A stretch of 57,407 nt of DNA from Ensifer sp. Root278 (GCF_001429285.1 NZ_LMJJ01000016.1:1-57407); one strand, 5' to 3'. Counted from the first letter of the stretch, positions 24,871-34,335 are shown. The notes: generated from the sequence alone by a model not told the origin. Translations and numbers: made by a program.

Positions 24871-25896
24871 CTAGCTCGACTTAGGCTCGGCGTCGTTGAT
24901 CTCGACGGTGAACGCGCCGTCCTTGATCATCTTTTCTTTCTCAGCGACCTTGGCCTTGATGTCGTCCGGAACCTTGCTGTCGAAGGTGCCGAGAGGTGCT
25001 AGCGAACAGCCGCCGTTCTTCATGAAGGAATAGACGCCGTAGTCGTCGGCCTTGAAACTGCCGGCCTTCACCTCGGCGATCGCCTTGTCGAGCGTCGGCT
25101 CGAAATGCCACAGCGCGGAGGCGACAACGGTGTCCGGATAGTCTGCCTGGGTATCGATGACATTGCCGATCGCCAGGATCTTCTTTTCCTTGGCGGCATC
25201 GGACACGCCGAAACGCTCGGCATACAGCAGATCCGCACCGCCATCGATCTGGGCGAACGCCGTCTCCTTGGCCTTGGGCGGATCGAACCACGAGCCGATA
25301 AAGGCGACCTGGAACTTGGTGTCCGGGGCAACTTCTTTCACGCCGGCCATGAAGGCGTTCATCAGCCGGTTGACCTCCGGGATCGGGTAGCCTCCCACCA
25401 TGCCAATGTTCTTGGACTTGGTCATCGCGCCGGCGATGATGCCAGACAGATAGGATGCGTCCTGGATATAGTTGTCGAACACCGAGAAGTTCGGCACGGC
25501 GGCATCGGGCTTGAAGCTCGAGCCCATTAGGAAGGCGACGTCAGGATAGTCCTTGGCGACGGCGCGGGCGGCATCCTCGACGCCGAAGACCTCGCCCAGG
25601 ATCAGCTTGTGGCCCGCCTCGCAATATTCGCGCATGACGCGCTCGTAATCGTTGTTTGCGGTGTTTTCCGAATAGACATATTCGATGTCGCCGCGCTCCT
25701 TGGCGGTATTGGCCGCCTTGTGAATACGACTAACCCACTGCTGCTCGACCGGGACGGTATAAACGGCTGCCACCTTTGTCGGGTCGGCAGCGAGCAGGCG
25801 GCTTGGAATACCCGCTGCAGCCACCGCGGCGGAGGCGCCGGCAATTTTGATCAGATTTCTTCTGGAAATGGCGAAATTGAAGGAATTGCTATGCAT
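24871..25896 (-). CDS. BMP-family ABC transporter substrate-binding protein
   Basis: This 341-residue protein starts with a twin-arginine-like signal (SRRNLIKIAGASAAVAAAGI, cut near LLAA, about residue 36) and then shows the BMP/Med fold: KVAAVYTVPVEQQWVSRIHK, GEVFGVEDAARAVAKDYPDV, and IIAGAMTKSKNIGMVGGYPI. BMP proteins bind nucleosides or related compounds in the periplasm. It is the first gene of the operon BMP, ATPase, two permeases, cytosine-deaminase-like gene. Its start has GAGGGGAAGTTC upstream. The substrate may be cytosine, another pyrimidine or a nucleoside; sequence alone does not decide. Confidence 0.85.
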   Translation of the reverse strand: MHSNSFNFAISRRNLIKIAGASAAVAAAGIPSRLLAADPTKVAAVYTVPVEQQWVSRIHKAANTAKERGDIEYVYSENTANNDYERVMREYCEAGHKLILGEVFGVEDAARAVAKDYPDVAFLMGSSFKPDAAVPNFSVFDNYIQDASYLSGIIAGAMTKSKNIGMVGGYPIPEVNRLMNAFMAGVKEVAPDTKFQVAFIGSWFDPPKAKETAFAQIDGGADLLYAERFGVSDAAKEKKILAIGNVIDTQADYPDTVVASALWHFEPTLDKAIAEVKAGSFKADDYGVYSFMKNGGCSLAPLGTFDSKVPDDIKAKVAEKEKMIKDGAFTVEINDAEPKSS

Positions 25897-26215
25897 GAAC
25901 TTCCCCTCTGATTGATTGCGCGTTTTGGAACGCGTCTTTTTACCACTTGGTCAATGTAGGTGAAGTTGAGGGTGGCAGCAATTGGACGCGGCATACCATT
26001 CAAACAGAAACGACGCGACCTCCGCGACAATTCATAAGTATTTTGGCGCGAAAGGCTCTGGAAGTGTCGCGCGCCATACGCAGAGGCCCATGTAGTGCGA
26101 AAGCTTCGCGAACACTGCCCTCAGCGTCCTGTGTGACATAAAGCGGGCGTTCAATGGTCAACAAATTGCCCCGCTGCCGCCACTATACTCCGGCGATATA
26201 ACCGGGAGAGAGTTC
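25897..26215. promoter_or_regulatory. Divergent intergenic region between BMP operon and pcm, with TTACCACTTGGTCAA
   Basis: No gene fits here. At about 25940-25954 TTACCACTTGGTCAA contains ACCA-CT-TGGT in an imperfect palindrome, the style of a GntR/FadR-type operator, 40-55 bases upstream of the BMP gene. On the minus strand ATTGACC could serve as a -35 box. Towards 26215 the pcm gene has the ribosome site GGGAGAGAG. Regulator identity is unknown. Confidence 0.3.
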
Positions 26216-26968
26216 ATGCGTCCTCTAGCCCAGTGCCAAGCGTTAATGGCGGTGGTTCTCGCAAGTGCGGCCGCCGTGGTTTCGACATCCGCGCCCGCTC
26301 AGGATCGACTCGGCGAGCGTGCGGCGATGATCGAGACGATCAAATTTCACGCCCGTTCGGCGCCGTCAGCGGTCGAGGGCCAGGGCGTCGATCCGGCTGT
26401 GCTGGAGGCGATGGGAAGGGTGCCGCGCCACCTTTTTGTGCCCGAGGTGCAACGTGGCGCGGCCTATCAAGATCGGCCATTGCCGATCGGATACGGACAG
26501 ACCATCTCGCAACCCTTCATCGTCGCGCTGATGACGGACCTGATCAACGTTGGGCCTGGCGACGCTGTCCTTGAGATCGGCACTGGCTCGGGTTATCAAG
26601 CAGCCGTCTTGTCGCCGCTCGCAGCGAAGGTTTACTCGATTGAGATCATACCGGAGCTGGGCGAAAGGGCGGCCGCCCGATTGGCGGAGCTCCGCTTCGA
26701 CAATGTCGAGGTGAGGGTGGGCGACGGCTACTATGGTTGGCCTGCGCTCGCGCCTTTCGACGGTATCGTGGTGACTGCCGCTGCAAGTCACATCCCGCCA
26801 CCGCTGGTCGAGCAACTCGCCAAGGGCGGCCGGATGGTCGTCCCCGTTGGAGGCCCCTTCGCGACCCAGTTTCTCATGCTGGTCGAGAAGCGACGGGACG
26901 GAAGCATCACGACCCGGCAGCTGCTGCCGGTGGCCTTTGTGCCGCTGAGGGGAGGTAGAGCCCAATGA
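26216..26968 (+). CDS. pcm: Protein-L-isoaspartate O-methyltransferase with signal peptide
   Basis: This 250-residue protein has an N-terminal hydrophobic leader (about residues 8-28, ending SAPAQ) and then a complete PCMT domain: the PRHLFVPE segment near 66, AYQDRPLPIGYGQTISQPFI (82-101), the SAM motif VLEIGTGSGYQAAVLSPLA (about 119) and VVTAAASHIPPPLVEQL. PCMT methylates isoaspartyl residues in aged proteins so they revert to aspartate. The leader suggests export, which is odd because SAM is cytoplasmic. It overlaps the next gene by ATGA, so it is co-translated with a polytopic membrane protein that carries its own SAM-binding fold. Whether the leader is cleaved, or serves as an anchor, is open. 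Confidence 0.85.
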   Translation: MRPLAQCQALMAVVLASAAAVVSTSAPAQDRLGERAAMIETIKFHARSAPSAVEGQGVDPAVLEAMGRVPRHLFVPEVQRGAAYQDRPLPIGYGQTISQPFIVALMTDLINVGPGDAVLEIGTGSGYQAAVLSPLAAKVYSIEIIPELGERAAARLAELRFDNVEVRVGDGYYGWPALAPFDGIVVTAAASHIPPPLVEQLAKGGRMVVPVGGPFATQFLMLVEKRRDGSITTRQLLPVAFVPLRGGRAQ

Positions 26969-29409
26969 GAGCGGGGCGCCTGCTGCCGGTTGGTCTCATA
27001 TCGGCGGCAACCCTTGCTCACGAAGTGCTGCTGATGCGGCTCTTTTCGATCATTCAGTGGCATCAATTTGCCTATATGATCATAAGCATAGCACTCCTGG
27101 GCTTCGGCGCGAGCGGTACGTTCGTTGCATTGGCCCGCCGCCCTCTGGTGAAACGGTACCCGGCCGCCTTCACAGCGTCGGCAGCGCTGTTCGGCATCAC
27201 TGCGGTTGCCAGCTTCGCCGGTGCCGAACGCCTGCCGTTCAACGCGCTCGAGGTCGTCTGGAATCCGGGCCAGCTTGGTTGGCTCGCGGCTAGCTATGCT
27301 CTCCTGGTCCTGCCGTTCTTTTTTGGTGCCACCTGTATCGGCCTTGCCTTCAGCCGCCATCCCGGCCAGATCGGACGCGTCTATGCCTTCGACCTGGTCG
27401 GCGCTGGGGTCGGTGCACTGGGCATCGTCGGACTCCTGTTCCTGGTCTTTCCCGCTGCGGCACTGCGCTTCGTCGCGGCGTTGGGATTTGCGGCGGCTGC
27501 CCTTGCCGCGACGGGCATGGCTCGCCATCGGCGGCTCGCCGCGGGCAGCCTCGGGCTTGCAGCCGCGGTCATCGCGGTGTGGCTGCCACCGTCCTTTACG
27601 GCCACCGGCCCGCACATGTCGCAATACAAGGGCCTAAGCATGGCTCTCGACGTCCCCAACGCGCGGGTGGTCGAGGAGCGATCAAGCCCGCTCGGACTAC
27701 TGACAGTCGTGGAGAGCCCGAGCGTCCCATTCCGGCACGCGCCGGGCCTCAGCCTCGCCAACACCCAAGAGCCCCCCACGCAACTCGCCGTCTTCAGCGA
27801 TGGCGATAGTGTTACAGCGATGACTGCCTATAGCGGCGATCCGGCGACGGTCGCTTATCTCGACCGGACAACGGCGGCGCTCCCGTACCGCATTCTTGCA
27901 CGGCCGCGAGTGCTGGTCCTCGGTGCTGGTGGCGGCGAGCAGGTGCTGCTGGCGCTGCGCTCCGGAGCCGAACTCGTGGACGCTGTAGAGGTCAACTCGC
28001 AGATGATCGACCTGGCTCGCAATCGCTTCGCGAACTTCGTCGGCGGCATCTTCAGCCGACCGAACGTGCATCTGCATCTAGCCGAGGCGCGCGCCTTCGC
28101 TGCGACCGCTGGCGAGCGTTACGACCTGATCCAGATGCCGCTCCTTGACTCCTTCAGCGCGGCCGCGGCCGGCGTGCAAAGCATGCACGAGAATTACACC
28201 TACACCGTGGAGGCACTGCGGGATTACCTGGCGGTACTGAAACCAGATGGCGTCGTCGCCATCACGCGATGGCTGCGGGTGCCGCCGCGCGACATCCTTA
28301 AGCTGTTCGCCACGGCTACCGAAGCGCTTGAAGCGGACGGCGTGGCCCAGCCTGGCCGGCACCTGGCGCTGATCCGGAGCTGGAATACCGCAACCCTGCT
28401 CGTCGCCACGTCGCCGTTCACTGGTGAGGACGTCGCAGCCATCGGCGGCTTCGCGGACGAGAATTTCTTCGACATCTCCTGGGCGCCGGGCATCTCCGCG
28501 AGCGACGTGAACCGCTACAATCAACTCGACCGCGAATATCTCTACGAGGGAGCCCTCGCTCTCCTTGGCCCTGAACGAGCCGACTTCACGGAGCGCTACA
28601 AGTTCGATATTGCGCCGGCCACGGACAATCGACCATATTTCTTCGACTTTTTCCGCTGGCGTGCGCTGCCCGAGCTCCTGACGCTACGCACCCAAGGTGG
28701 GGCAGCGATGCTCGACTGGGGCTACCTGATCCTGGTGACGACGCTCGTCCAGGCCGTGATCCTCAGTGCCGTCTTGATCCTGCTGCCGCTCTGGCTTCGC
28801 CGGCGCGCACTCGGGAGAGCCATACCCCGGCTGCGCTTCGGGCTCTATTTCCTTGCCTTGGGCCTGGCCTTCCTCTTCATCGAGATCGCCTTCATCCAGC
28901 GCTTCGTGCTGTTCCTCGGCCATCCGCTCTACGCCGTCGCTGTCGTGCTTGCGGGTTTCCTCGCCTTCGCAGGTCTCGGTAGCGCCTTGGCTGCACGCTG
29001 GGTGGCGGCGGTCGGATGCGGATCCGCGGTGCGCGGCATCACCCTCGCTGTCGTGGTAATCGCATTCCTGGCTGGGACCTACCTGCTCGCGCTGCCTTCG
29101 ATATTCGAACGGCTGCTGGCACTCCCGGATGCCGCGAAGATCGCAATCGCGCTCCTCCTCATAGCACCGCTCGCTGTCTTCATGGGTATGCCGTTCCCCC
29201 TAGGCCTCGGCCACGTCGGCGCGCGCTCGGAGGAATTTCTTCCCTGGGCGTGGGGGATCAATGGCTGTGCGTCGGTGCTAAGCGCGATCCTCGCCGCACT
29301 GCTTGCAATGCATATCGGGTTCACTGGCGTCGTGACGATGGCCGTGATCCTCTATCTTGCCGCGCCGGCCTTACTCGCCGGGTCGCGGGATCACGTCGCA
29401 ACACGTTAA
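26965..29409 (+). CDS. Polytopic membrane protein with spermidine-synthase-like methyltransferase domain
   Basis: The 814-residue protein has three parts. Residues 1-210 contain about six transmembrane helices. A soluble Rossmann domain like spermidine synthase lies at about 290-500 (VLVLGAGGGEQVLLALRSGA, DAVEVNSQMIDLARNRF, PNVHLHLAEARAF). About seven more helices follow from 580 to the end. A DNRPYFFDFFRWRALPELL segment leads into the second membrane part, as in other long spermine/spermidine-synthase-like membrane proteins. Polyamine synthase activity is doubtful, since the substrate-gate motifs are not evident. Its ATG overlaps the stop of pcm, so the pair probably works together. The reaction is unknown. 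Confidence 0.75.
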   Translation: MRAGRLLPVGLISAATLAHEVLLMRLFSIIQWHQFAYMIISIALLGFGASGTFVALARRPLVKRYPAAFTASAALFGITAVASFAGAERLPFNALEVVWNPGQLGWLAASYALLVLPFFFGATCIGLAFSRHPGQIGRVYAFDLVGAGVGALGIVGLLFLVFPAAALRFVAALGFAAAALAATGMARHRRLAAGSLGLAAAVIAVWLPPSFTATGPHMSQYKGLSMALDVPNARVVEERSSPLGLLTVVESPSVPFRHAPGLSLANTQEPPTQLAVFSDGDSVTAMTAYSGDPATVAYLDRTTAALPYRILARPRVLVLGAGGGEQVLLALRSGAELVDAVEVNSQMIDLARNRFANFVGGIFSRPNVHLHLAEARAFAATAGERYDLIQMPLLDSFSAAAAGVQSMHENYTYTVEALRDYLAVLKPDGVVAITRWLRVPPRDILKLFATATEALEADGVAQPGRHLALIRSWNTATLLVATSPFTGEDVAAIGGFADENFFDISWAPGISASDVNRYNQLDREYLYEGALALLGPERADFTERYKFDIAPATDNRPYFFDFFRWRALPELLTLRTQGGAAMLDWGYLILVTTLVQAVILSAVLILLPLWLRRRALGRAIPRLRFGLYFLALGLAFLFIEIAFIQRFVLFLGHPLYAVAVVLAGFLAFAGLGSALAARWVAAVGCGSAVRGITLAVVVIAFLAGTYLLALPSIFERLLALPDAAKIAIALLLIAPLAVFMGMPFPLGLGHVGARSEEFLPWAWGINGCASVLSAILAALLAMHIGFTGVVTMAVILYLAAPALLAGSRDHVATR

Positions 29410-29647
29410 TCCAGATCGAACTGTTCGCGAGATAGGCGAAACGGGCAATCCTGCAATTGATGTCGGCACCCGTGCAAACAGGGGGAGGGCGTCCCAAGCA
29501 GCCGTGCGGCGTCCCATACATGCGGCGAGGGGCGCCGTGCCCCTTTCTTCTCGTCCACCCTCAGCTATTTATCCAAGAACAATCCTGCTCCGACTGGCAG
29601 GAGGCGCGGTGCGCCGCCTTTCGGCCGAGAAGAACAGCGAGCGCGTC

Positions 29648-29896
29648 ATGCGAGTTCAGGTCGAAACCTTTGTGGACGAAGGTGGGGTCGAAAAGATCCG
29701 CCGATTTTACCTCAACGGCCGGAAGGTCGAAGTGGTCGAAAACCTCGATCAGTGGCATGGGGCCGACTACCGATACCTCAAGGTCAGGGGCAGCGAGGGT
29801 GACGTTTACATTTTGTATCTGGACGTACTCCGAACGCAGTGGGCGCTGACGATATATCAACGCTCGCAATCACCGGGCTCGCGCGTCGCCATGTGA
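29648..29896 (+). CDS. Conserved-looking small hypothetical protein, 82 aa
   Basis: From ATG 29648 the product is compact and well folded in appearance: MRVQVETFVDEGGVEKIRRF, YLNGRKVEVVENLDQWHGAD, YRYLKVRGSEGDVYILYLDV. The pattern of alternating strands (about six) suggests a small beta barrel or sheet. The frame is open further upstream (to 29357), but that part lacks protein character. The ribosome site is weak. No family is recognised, and it is not clearly in an operon. Confidence 0.5.
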   Translation: MRVQVETFVDEGGVEKIRRFYLNGRKVEVVENLDQWHGADYRYLKVRGSEGDVYILYLDVLRTQWALTIYQRSQSPGSRVAM

Positions 29897-29980
29897 CGTT
29901 CGACGTCAGTATTCGCATCTTCTCACTGCAGGCCTTTCCAAGCGGCTGTGGAGAGTTAAATATGTTCCATCGTCCTAATT

Positions 29981-30646
29981 TTGGCCGCTACGGTGATCGC
30001 TCTCCGCAATCTTAGGAAATCCTATGAGACTGCCGAAGGGCGGCTTGAAGTGCTGAGAGGGGTCAATCTCGATCTCGGCGCGGGAGACAGAGTTGCCCTG
30101 ATGGGGGAGTCCGGTAGCGGAAAGAGCACGCTCCTGCATCTCGTAGCCGGCCTCGACCGAACGGACTCAGGCGAGATCACGATCGGGGGGCGAGACATTT
30201 CCAAGCTGAACGACCGGGAACGCGCTGCCTACAGACGGACAAAAGTCGGTCTCGTATTTCAGCAGTTCAATCTTGTCCCGTCACTAGACGTGGCCGCGAA
30301 CATCGCTTTCCACGCCAAGCTCGCGGGACGCCACGACAGAGAGTGGGAAAATGAACTCGTGGAGCGCCTCGGAATCGGGACGTTGCTGACCAGGTATCCC
30401 GAACAACTTTCCATCGGACAGCAGCAGCGGGTGGCGATCGGACGAACCCTTGCCGCGCGTCCCGGCTTAGTTCTGGCGGATGAGCCCACAGGAAACCTGG
30501 ACGAGGCCAACGGAGACGCTGTCCTGGAACTGATGCTCTCGCTATCGAAGGGAAGCGGATCGACACTTCTCCTGGTGACACACTCGCAAAGACTGGCGGA
30601 CAGGCTCGACCGGCAGGTGCATTTGCGGTTCGGGAAGATCGAATGA
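29981..30646 (+). CDS. ABC exporter ATP-binding protein, LolD/MacB type
   Basis: This 221-residue ATPase has Walker A GESGSGKST (about residues 41-49), Q-loop LVFQQFNLVPSLDVAANIAF, Walker B LVLADEPTGNLDEANGDAVL and H-loop LLVTHSQRLAD. The signature reads LSIGQQQRVAIGR where nearly all relatives have LSGGQ, an unusual Gly-to-Ile change. It belongs to the LolD/MacB/DevA class that works with FtsX-like permeases, and the next gene, overlapping by ATGA, is one. The start is taken as TTG 29981; GTG 29993 is possible. A ribosome-site-like GGAGAG precedes an ATG at 29961 in another frame that would give a 17-residue leader. Confidence 0.8.
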   Translation: MAATVIALRNLRKSYETAEGRLEVLRGVNLDLGAGDRVALMGESGSGKSTLLHLVAGLDRTDSGEITIGGRDISKLNDRERAAYRRTKVGLVFQQFNLVPSLDVAANIAFHAKLAGRHDREWENELVERLGIGTLLTRYPEQLSIGQQQRVAIGRTLAARPGLVLADEPTGNLDEANGDAVLELMLSLSKGSGSTLLLVTHSQRLADRLDRQVHLRFGKIE

Positions 30647-33054
30647 AGATGTGGACCGCAGCCACGGCACTTCTGTCCCACTGGCGACGACGACCGCTGC
30701 AGCTCGGCGCTCTCTTGTCCGGCCTGGCGCTGGCGACGGCCCTGTGGTGCGGAGTGCAGGCGATCAACGCAGAAGCTCGCGCCAGCTATACCCGCGCCGC
30801 GGTTGTGCTCGACCAGAACGGATTGGCGAACCTCGTTTCTCCAAACGGCAGCTCGATTCCTCAGTCCGCCTTCGTGCGGCTCAGGCGGGCGGGCTGGAAC
30901 GTGTCACCAGTTTTGGAGGGAGACTATCGGTTCGGAGTCATCCGGTTAAGGGTGATCGGCATCGAGCCACTGACGATGCCCGCGGAGACTAACACCGTCG
31001 ACCTGGGAAATGCCGGGGACTTGCTTTCCTTCATCACGCCTCCTGGCATGCTGTTTGTCTCTCCCAGAACAGCGGAAAAAATGCGAGGACAGACGGACCT
31101 CGCACTGCGTGTTTCGGATCGGATGCTGGACGGCGCCGCCTTCATCGACATTGGCTTGGCCCAGAAGCTGTTAAGAAGAGAGGGCGAACTCAGTCGGATT
31201 GTGATTGCCGAAAACCAACGTTCCGGTCTGGAGCCGCTTGAAAAGCTTGTTCCAACGCTCTCAGTTCGCGAGCCGAATGCAGAAACCGACGTCGAGCATC
31301 TTACCGAGAGCTTCCATCTCAATTTGACCGCCTTCGGGTTTCTCGCCTTCGCGGTGGGGCTGTTCATCGTGTACGCGACGATCGGTCTCGCCTTCGAGCA
31401 ACGGCGGCCGACCTTCAGAACGCTTCGCTGCCTTGGAGTTTCGTTAAGTGCGCTTGCGGTTCTGCTGCTCGCCGAACTTGTCCTTTTCGCCCTTGCCGCC
31501 GGGGCGGTCGGCGTCGCGATAGGATATCTGGTCGCGTCGCTGCTGCTGCCCGGAGTGGCCGCAACCCTCGAAGGACTCTACGGAGCCAGCGTGCCTGGCA
31601 CGCTTTCCCTGCGTCCGGAGTGGTGGGTTTCTGGTTTTGCCATCGCGGTGGCCGGCACATTGGTGTCGTCGGCACAGAGCCTGTTGCGCTTGAGGAGGGT
31701 GCCTTTGCTCGCGGCGGCCCAACCCCAGACCTGGGGACGATCGTGGCAAGCGGGGCGGCGGTTTCAGGTGCTAGCCGCAGCGGCTTTGCTAGCCCTCTCG
31801 GGAGCTCTTCTTCTGTGGGCTGAAGGACTTGAGGCGGGCTTTGGCGTTCTTGGCTGTCTTCTGCTCGGGGCGTCGCTACTTCTTCCCACCGTACTTTCTG
31901 GATTCTTTACCGTGATGCAGCGGGCGTCTTCGCGCGCGCTCGTCACGTGGTTCTGGGCCGACGCGCGGCAGCAACTCCCCGGACTTTCGCTTGCGCTCAT
32001 GGCATTGCTTCTTGCGCTGGCGGCAAACGTCGGCGTCGGAACCATGGTCTCGAGCTTCCGTCTCACGTTCGTCGGCTGGCTCGACCAGCGTCTCGCCGCC
32101 GAGCTTTACGTCGCTGCCCGGAACGAGGGCGAGGCAGACAGGCTCAGGACATGGCTCGCAACGAAGGTGGAATCGGTGTTGCCGATCTTGAGCGTAGACG
32201 CCGAGATCCGGGGGCAGCCGATGCAGATCTTCGGTGTCGCTGACGATCCGACCTACAGGATGCACTGGCCCCTGATCGTTGGCATGCCGGACGTTTGGGA
32301 TCAGGTGGCGTCCAGTCAAGGGGTGCTGGTCAACGAACAGTTCTGGAGGCGGGACCGGCTCCGCATCGGCGATCAGCTGGATCTGCCGGGTGACTGGAAG
32401 CCGGCGGTTGTCGGGGTCTATTCGGATTACGGAAACCCAAAGGGCCAGGTCATCGCCGGAATAAACGCTCTGACCTCTCGTTACCCGCAGGTCTCGCGCC
32501 TGCGCTACGGTCTGCGGATCCAGCCTGATCAGGTTGCGGACCTACGATCGAGGCTCACGGACGAATTCGGACTACCAGCCGACAACGTCGTCGATCAAGC
32601 GGCATTAAAGGAACAGTCACGGCGGATCTTCGATCGCACATTCCTGGTTACTGGCGCGTTGAACATATTCACGCTCGGGGTTGCAGCACTGGCGATGTTC
32701 TCAAGCCTCCTCACGCTGTCGGAAATGCGCCTCCCCCAGCTTGCGCCTGTGTGGGCCACGGGGGTCACGAGACGTGATCTCGCTCTTCTTGAGGTTCTAA
32801 GGGCGCTCGTGCTCTGGCTGGCGACATTTATTGCCGCTTTGCCCCTCGGCCTGGCGTTGGCGTGGGTGCTTCTCGCGGTGGTGAACGTCGAAGCCTTCGG
32901 CTGGCGTCTGCCCATGTATTTCTTTCCTTACGAGTGGCTTCGCCTCGGTCTAGTCGCGCTCGGCGCTGCTGTCGTTTCCGTATTCATCCCGCTTCGCCGG
33001 CTGGCGCGAGTCACGCCATCGGAACTTCTGAAGGTATTCGCCAATGAGCGTTAG
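30643..33054 (+). CDS. FtsX-like ABC permease
   Basis: This 803-residue permease has a membrane helix near the N-terminus (about 18-40), a large periplasmic domain, then helices near 230-330 and 370-450, a second periplasmic domain and a final FtsX block (about 660-790: LNIFTLGVAALAMFSSLLTL, then ALVLWLATFIAALPLGLALA). This double-FtsX layout is typical of MacB/LolCE-like exporters of lipids or lipoproteins. It overlaps the ATPase by four bases and the next gene by 11. The same gene order occurs in the attE-H cluster known from Agrobacterium, so the cargo may involve the AttH-like protein. Confidence 0.8.
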   Translation: MKMWTAATALLSHWRRRPLQLGALLSGLALATALWCGVQAINAEARASYTRAAVVLDQNGLANLVSPNGSSIPQSAFVRLRRAGWNVSPVLEGDYRFGVIRLRVIGIEPLTMPAETNTVDLGNAGDLLSFITPPGMLFVSPRTAEKMRGQTDLALRVSDRMLDGAAFIDIGLAQKLLRREGELSRIVIAENQRSGLEPLEKLVPTLSVREPNAETDVEHLTESFHLNLTAFGFLAFAVGLFIVYATIGLAFEQRRPTFRTLRCLGVSLSALAVLLLAELVLFALAAGAVGVAIGYLVASLLLPGVAATLEGLYGASVPGTLSLRPEWWVSGFAIAVAGTLVSSAQSLLRLRRVPLLAAAQPQTWGRSWQAGRRFQVLAAAALLALSGALLLWAEGLEAGFGVLGCLLLGASLLLPTVLSGFFTVMQRASSRALVTWFWADARQQLPGLSLALMALLLALAANVGVGTMVSSFRLTFVGWLDQRLAAELYVAARNEGEADRLRTWLATKVESVLPILSVDAEIRGQPMQIFGVADDPTYRMHWPLIVGMPDVWDQVASSQGVLVNEQFWRRDRLRIGDQLDLPGDWKPAVVGVYSDYGNPKGQVIAGINALTSRYPQVSRLRYGLRIQPDQVADLRSRLTDEFGLPADNVVDQAALKEQSRRIFDRTFLVTGALNIFTLGVAALAMFSSLLTLSEMRLPQLAPVWATGVTRRDLALLEVLRALVLWLATFIAALPLGLALAWVLLAVVNVEAFGWRLPMYFFPYEWLRLGLVALGAAVVSVFIPLRRLARVTPSELLKVFANER

Positions 33055-34117
33055 ATCGATTGCGATCGCTTTTGCGGTGACGACCATGGCCAGCTTGTCC
33101 GGGAGCCAAGCGGCCTCCGAGGGTTTTGGTGGCCTTGGCTCGACGGTCGAAGGGTTTTCGGTGCCGCAGCCTGGCCTGCTGTTCCGTTTCCCCGCCGACC
33201 ACGGCCCACATCCGGACTTCCGGATAGAGTGGTGGTATCTAACGGCCAATCTTGAAGCCCCCGACGGAACTCAATACGGGGCGCAGTGGACCCTTTTCCG
33301 CTCAGCGCTTGCTCCGGGTGAGACCAACGCGTGGTCGAGCCCACAGCTCTGGATGGGTCACGCAGCCGTCACCACTTCAGAAGACCACTTCGTCGCAGAA
33401 CGTATTTCACGCGGGGGAGTGGGGCAGGCTGGTGTTGTCGCGGCGCCGTTCTCGGCCTGGATCGATGACTGGCAGATGGAGGGACATGCCGCCCCGGGAG
33501 CGGATCAACTGGCCGATCTCAGCCTGACTGCGACGGCCGAGGAATTCGGCTATGAACTCCGCCTATCGGCTACCGGCCCGCTGGTGCCGCAGGGCATTAA
33601 CGGCTATTCGGTGAAATCAGCGAAGGGACAGGCCAGCTACTACTATTCGCAACCGTTCTATGCGGTGGTCGGCTCGCTTTCGCTACCGAGCGGGAATGTA
33701 GAGGTGACGGGGAAGGCTTGGCTTGACCGCGAGTGGTCGTCACAGCCGCTCGCGGAGGACCAGACCGGTTGGGATTGGTTCTCGCTGCATCTCGATACAG
33801 GGGAGAAGCTCATGGGCTTCCGCCTCAGAGATGAAGGGGAGGGATATACCTCCGCCACCTGGATCACTGCCGACGGGCGACCGGACCCTTTACCCGCGAC
33901 AGCTCTCAAGATCGTTCCCGTGCGAACCGCCAAAGTCGCAGGGCGTCAAATTCCTGTTTCCTGGAACGTCCAGATTCCCAGTCGCGGCTTTGACGTCACG
34001 ACCCAGCCTCTGAACGACCATGCGTGGATGTCAACGTCCATCCCGTACTGGGAAGGCCCGATCGCCTTCGAGGGCAGTGTCAGTGGCAGGGGTTACCTGG
34101 AGATGACCGGGTACTAG
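33044..34117 (+). CDS. AttH/CrtC-like lipocalin-domain protein, secreted
   Basis: This 357-residue protein has a signal peptide (about residues 1-23, ending SQA) and matches the AttH family, which shares a double lipocalin-like fold with hydroxyneurosporene synthase CrtC. Family hallmarks are FPADHGPHPDFRIEWWYLTA (about 50-69), QWTLFRSALAP, VTGKAWLDREWSSQPL and QTGWDWFSLHLDTGEKLMGF. In Agrobacterium attH lies beside ABC transporter genes linked to attachment, though its activity is unknown; relatives may hydrate or bind hydrophobic ligands such as carotenoids. Here it is the third gene of the ATPase-permease-AttH operon. It probably acts in the periplasm on something the exporter handles. Confidence 0.8.
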   Translation: MSVRSIAIAFAVTTMASLSGSQAASEGFGGLGSTVEGFSVPQPGLLFRFPADHGPHPDFRIEWWYLTANLEAPDGTQYGAQWTLFRSALAPGETNAWSSPQLWMGHAAVTTSEDHFVAERISRGGVGQAGVVAAPFSAWIDDWQMEGHAAPGADQLADLSLTATAEEFGYELRLSATGPLVPQGINGYSVKSAKGQASYYYSQPFYAVVGSLSLPSGNVEVTGKAWLDREWSSQPLAEDQTGWDWFSLHLDTGEKLMGFRLRDEGEGYTSATWITADGRPDPLPATALKIVPVRTAKVAGRQIPVSWNVQIPSRGFDVTTQPLNDHAWMSTSIPYWEGPIAFEGSVSGRGYLEMTGY

Positions 34118-34303
34118 CCCAAACCAAGCGTAGCGGGAAGGTGATTGGGGGCAGCTTCTATCGCACCTGCCTGATGGTTGCGTGACCATGGCCTAAGAAC
34201 CACGCTTTGCGATCGTGTCGTGCTGGCGGAGAGTTTTGAGACCGCCCGGAGTGGTAAGTCCCCGTCACGGGCCGGGTTTCGCCAACGTCCGGTCCGCCAT
34301 CTC

Positions 34304-34335
34304 TTGACTTGATAATAACTAACTAGTTACATAAT
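34304..34335 (+). promoter_or_regulatory. Operator site A and promoter, upstream of the VOC gene
   Basis: ATAACTAACTAGTTAC (34315-34330) matches GTAACTANNTAGTTAC at all but the first base. A TTGACT box lies at 34304-34309, and CATAAT at 34330-34335 could be the -10, though at 20 bases the spacing is long; TTACAT at 34327 gives 17. The palindrome occupies the promoter spacer. It is one of four such sites in the last 23 kb. Confidence 0.7.
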
